This document shows positions 62,028-64,000 of a stretch of 64,000 nt of DNA, in pieces (the first letter of the stretch is position 1; every line of letters starts with the position of its first letter). This stretch comes from Streptomyces sp. JHA26 (lineage in GTDB: Bacteria; Actinomycetota; Actinomycetes; Streptomycetales; Streptomycetaceae). The stretch is taken from assembly GCF_002005565.1 (NCBI RefSeq), contig NZ_BDJC01000035.1, positions 1 to 64,000 of the forward strand, read 5' to 3'. The position numbers and the translations under genes are program-made. Below the pieces are notes generated by a model that did no database searches, was not told the DNA's origin, and saw nothing but the letters and a program-made list of their open reading frames with translations.

Positions 62028-62285
62028 TCAGCCGTAGACGATGCGGCGCAGCTGGCGGAGCGTCAGCTCCGGCGGTGCCACCGCGCGGTACTTCAGTTCC
62101 GCCGCGATCCGCTCGAAGATCGTCGCGTTCACCAGACCCTGGGTCTGGAGCTCGCGGTGGCGGCGACGGACGTACTCCTCGGTCGTCTCGTCGAAGTAGG
62201 CGAGCACGTCCTGGACCACGCGCAGCGCCTCGCCCCGGCTGAGGGGGGTGGACCGCGTCAGATGATCAACGAGTTCGTCGTGCAC
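62028..62285 (-). CDS. Small conserved protein upstream of glmS
   Basis: An 85-aa basic helical protein with no known domain that I can name: LSRGEALRVVQDVLAYFDET, then EEYVRRRHRELQTQGLVNAT and LRQLRRIVYG. It ends 38 bases before the glmS ATG, so it is likely in the same mRNA. The GTG at 62285 with AGGAT eight bases upstream is preferred; a TTG at 62321 would add 12 residues. Confidence 0.6.
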   Translation of the reverse strand: MHDELVDHLTRSTPLSRGEALRVVQDVLAYFDETTEEYVRRRHRELQTQGLVNATIFERIAAELKYRAVAPPELTLRQLRRIVYG

Positions 62286-62317
62286 CCGGTAGATCCTGGG
62301 GTACGGGCGAGGGTTTC

Positions 62318-62344
62318 GCAAGAATCTTGCCCGATTTCGGGCAA
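62318..62344. terminator. Two adjacent dyads after the DUF4429 gene
   Basis: GCAAGAATCTTGC (62318-62330) and TTGCCCGATTTCGGGCAA (62327-62344) share bases and so compete. The second lies 6 bases beyond the DUF4429 stop and could end that transcript. The first is just upstream of the small gene before glmS. Confidence 0.5.
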
Positions 62345-62349
62345 GCGCC

Positions 62350-63243
62350 TCACATGCGCCGGAGAACCGCCTGCTTGGCGAGGGTGAACTCCTCGTCCGT
62401 CAGCACCCCGGAGCGGTACAGCTCGCCCAGCTCCCGCAAACGCCGCAACAGGGCGTCGTGGTCGTCCTCGGGAGCGGGAGCGGGAGCGGGGGCGGAGGCC
62501 GCGGCGTGCTCGGCCGGGCCCGGGTCCTCCGGAAAGGGCGCTCCGGACGGGTGCGGCAGCCGGGCCTGGACGGCGGCGGCCACCAGGGCCATCAGCGGGT
62601 CCTTCCTGAACCCCCACAACTCGACCGCGTTCCGGTCGTACTTGGGCGGCACCGTGGCCGGCGTGCCCCGCACGGTGAAGCGGAGATGGCCGTTCTCCAG
62701 GCCCGCCGACGGCCGCCACTCCACGGCGGTGATGTCCGGGAGCGGGAGGACGCGCGGTCCGCCGGCGGACTTGGCGTCCTCCGCCTGCCACTTCCACTCC
62801 AGCCGCACCCGCTCGCCGTCGAAGCTCACCGTGCCGTCCCCGGCGGACACCGAGAGGGGGACGGAGGGCCCCGCCAGCAGGTAGGCGTCCACCGGACCGG
62901 ACGGAACCTCCTCCAGCAGCAGGGCGTTGCGCACCTCGTCCACCAGGTACTCGGCGACGCCGTACCGGTCGGACTCCACGATCAGCTGGTAGGGGTCGTG
63001 CGGCTCGATCAGCCGACCGCCGGTCGCGTGCAGCAACGGGTCGGCACCGTCCCGCAGCCGCAGCCTGAGCCGCCCGGACTTCTTGCCCTGCTCGAACGAT
63101 ATGCCCGCCAACGCACGCAGCGGGACGGTCACTTCACCCAGCTCGCTGCGGAGCGGACTGACGTTCTTGTCCCGCCCCGGGGTCAGCCGCAGGGTGTCGC
63201 CGTCGAAGACCCACGTTCCGTCCCTCTGGATGATTTCCGCCAT
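62350..63243 (-). CDS. DUF4429 domain protein with C-terminal SHOCT domain
   Basis: A 297-aa protein. Two DUF4429 repeats (about 5-110 and 120-225) show EIIQRDGTWVFDGDTLRL and VSFDGERVRLEWKWQ, followed by an Ala/Pro/Asp linker. The SHOCT domain at about 262-295 reads LRRLRELGELYRSGVLTDEE. SHOCT domains are short oligomerisation modules. The function is unknown and no membrane span is seen. The start is at 63243. Confidence 0.8.
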   Translation of the reverse strand: MAEIIQRDGTWVFDGDTLRLTPGRDKNVSPLRSELGEVTVPLRALAGISFEQGKKSGRLRLRLRDGADPLLHATGGRLIEPHDPYQLIVESDRYGVAEYLVDEVRNALLLEEVPSGPVDAYLLAGPSVPLSVSAGDGTVSFDGERVRLEWKWQAEDAKSAGGPRVLPLPDITAVEWRPSAGLENGHLRFTVRGTPATVPPKYDRNAVELWGFRKDPLMALVAAAVQARLPHPSGAPFPEDPGPAEHAAASAPAPAPAPEDDHDALLRRLRELGELYRSGVLTDEEFTLAKQAVLRRM

Positions 63244-63307
63244 GCGGGGATTCTTCCATCGCACCGGGCACCCCCCGGGGGAGAGGGGGCCGGCCGAAAC
63301 GCCCGAC

Positions 63308-63339
63308 GGGCACCCCGGGGGACCGTCCCCGAGGTGCCC
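63308..63339. terminator. Terminator after desD
   Basis: Thirteen-base arms (63308-63320 and 63327-63339) carry one mismatch and a 6-base loop. The hairpin lies 18 bases beyond the desD stop. Confidence 0.7.
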
Positions 63340-63357
63340 GCCCGTCCGTGCGGGCCG

Positions 63358-64000
63358 TCACAGCCCCGCGAGGGGGTTCTTCAGACTCCCGACCAGCTGC
63401 AGCGCCCCGGACGGGTCCGCCAGGTCCACCATCTGCCGGTTGTCGCGCAGCTGGAGCCGGTTGAGGCAGGACAGCGCGAACTCGGGCGCGAACAGGTCGT
63501 ACCGGGCGAACCTGTCGGCCAGCTCCGGCACCGACTCCTGGTACGCGCGGGCGACCTCCGCGACCGTCCGCCAGAAGCCGTCCTCCTCGAGGATCCCCTC
63601 CTCGGCGAGGTGCGCGGCGAGGAAGCGGAAGAAGCAGTCGAAGACGTCCGTGAAGATCGACAGCAGCTTCTTGTCCTCGGGGACCTCCACGGCGATGCGC
63701 GAGACGTCCGGCGGCAGCACGGCGTCCGGGTCCATCACCGCGATCTCCTCGGCGATGTCCTTGAAGACCGCCCGCCGCACCACCCCGTCCTCCAGGACCA
63801 GGATCACGTTCTCGCCGTGTGGCATGTAGACCAGGTCGTAGGCGTAGAAGCTGTGCAGCAGCGGGACGAAGTAGGCCCGCAGGTAGTGCCGCAGCCACTC
63901 GGCGGGCGCGAGCCCCGAGCGCTCGATCAGCGCGCCCGCGAAGGAGGCGCCCTCGTGGTCGACGTGGAGGAGGGAGGCCATGGTGGCCAGGGTCTCGCCG
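63358..64000 (-). CDS. desD: DesD-like NIS siderophore synthetase (3' part; continues past the window)
   Basis: The last 214 or so residues of an IucA/IucC-family synthetase; the N-terminal two thirds lie beyond base 64000. The active-site stretch YMPHGENVILVLEDGVV and KDIAEEIAVMDPD are visible, then the helical C-terminal part ending LKNPLAGL. DesD makes desferrioxamine E/B by joining and cyclising hydroxamate units. The rest of desABC would be expected beyond the right edge. A terminator follows. Confidence 0.85.
   Translation of the reverse strand, partial: GETLATMASLLHVDHEGASFAGALIERSGLAPAEWLRHYLRAYFVPLLHSFYAYDLVYMPHGENVILVLEDGVVRRAVFKDIAEEIAVMDPDAVLPPDVSRIAVEVPEDKKLLSIFTDVFDCFFRFLAAHLAEEGILEEDGFWRTVAEVARAYQESVPELADRFARYDLFAPEFALSCLNRLQLRDNRQMVDLADPSGALQLVGSLKNPLAGL

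Noticed and set aside
61985..62030. glmS ribozyme or riboswitch before glmS
   Set aside because: Only 38 bases separate glmS from the upstream gene, far too short for a glmS ribozyme, and none is expected in Streptomyces.

Overview
The window is a chromosomal segment of a Streptomyces. The evidence is very high GC with strong third-position GC bias, GTG and TTG starts, an adpA gene carrying a rare TTA codon next to ornA, a cslA-glxA pair, a cebEFG-bglC cellobiose locus, a cdgA-type GGDEF/EAL gene and the end of a desD-type siderophore synthetase. Much of the content and order recalls the S. coelicolor chromosome between desD and cslA/glxA. That comparison is from memory; no search was run.

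Layout. (a) 1-11.3 kb, cell envelope and tip glycan: a NagD-like HAD phosphatase, a secreted protein with a class F sortase, a GH6 lipoprotein (cslZ-like), convergent glxA and cslA, a secreted NlpC/P60-like protein, an SPFH membrane protein and a copper LPMO (lpmP-like) with a perfect DasR-type dre palindrome upstream. (b) 11.4-20.2 kb, uptake and catabolism: an IclR-like regulator, an ehuABCD-like ABC transporter, a DUF3830 protein, an amidase, a D-2-hydroxyacid dehydrogenase and two AMDase/maleate-isomerase-family paralogues. (c) 20.3-24.5 kb: a large regulator with an N-terminal LuxR HTH plus NB-ARC/TPR, between two small genes. The same 17-bp palindrome lies 106-110 bp upstream of both small genes. 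(d) 24.5-32.7 kb: a SUKH-type protein, a transposase remnant, a luciferase-like monooxygenase, cdgA, a secreted M6-like protease, a primase/polymerase-domain protein and a small protein. (e) 33-38 kb: a tightly coupled operon of an Fe-S-type PD-(D/E)XK nuclease, a 532-aa protein of unknown family and an SF1 helicase, preceded by a PAP2 membrane enzyme. I consider this the best candidate for an undescribed system. (f) 38-46.6 kb: a histidine phosphatase, an NsdA-like HTH/TPR regulator, a spermidine-synthase-like protein with a leaderless-type start, a two-component pair and a GH18 chitinase. (g) 46.7-56.5 kb, cello-oligosaccharide use: two GH1 beta-glucosidases, cebR, cebEFG and a second LacI regulator, with four CebR-like boxes. 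(h) 56.5-64 kb: tRNA-His, ornA, adpA, a universal stress protein, glmS, a small protein, a DUF4429/SHOCT protein and the 3' part of desD.

How the parts connect. Most of the window concerns polysaccharide metabolism and development. CslA, GlxA, LpmP and CslZ act on a hyphal-tip glycan. The chitinase and LPMO release chito-oligosaccharides. CebEFG and BglC take up and split cello-oligosaccharides, and GlmS makes glucosamine-6-P. AdpA (TTA codon, so bldA-dependent), CdgA (possible BldD box) and an NsdA-like regulator link the region to differentiation. Three identical tRNA-Lys(CTT) genes and one tRNA-His all lie on the minus strand, and most convergent gene pairs are separated by strong hairpins.
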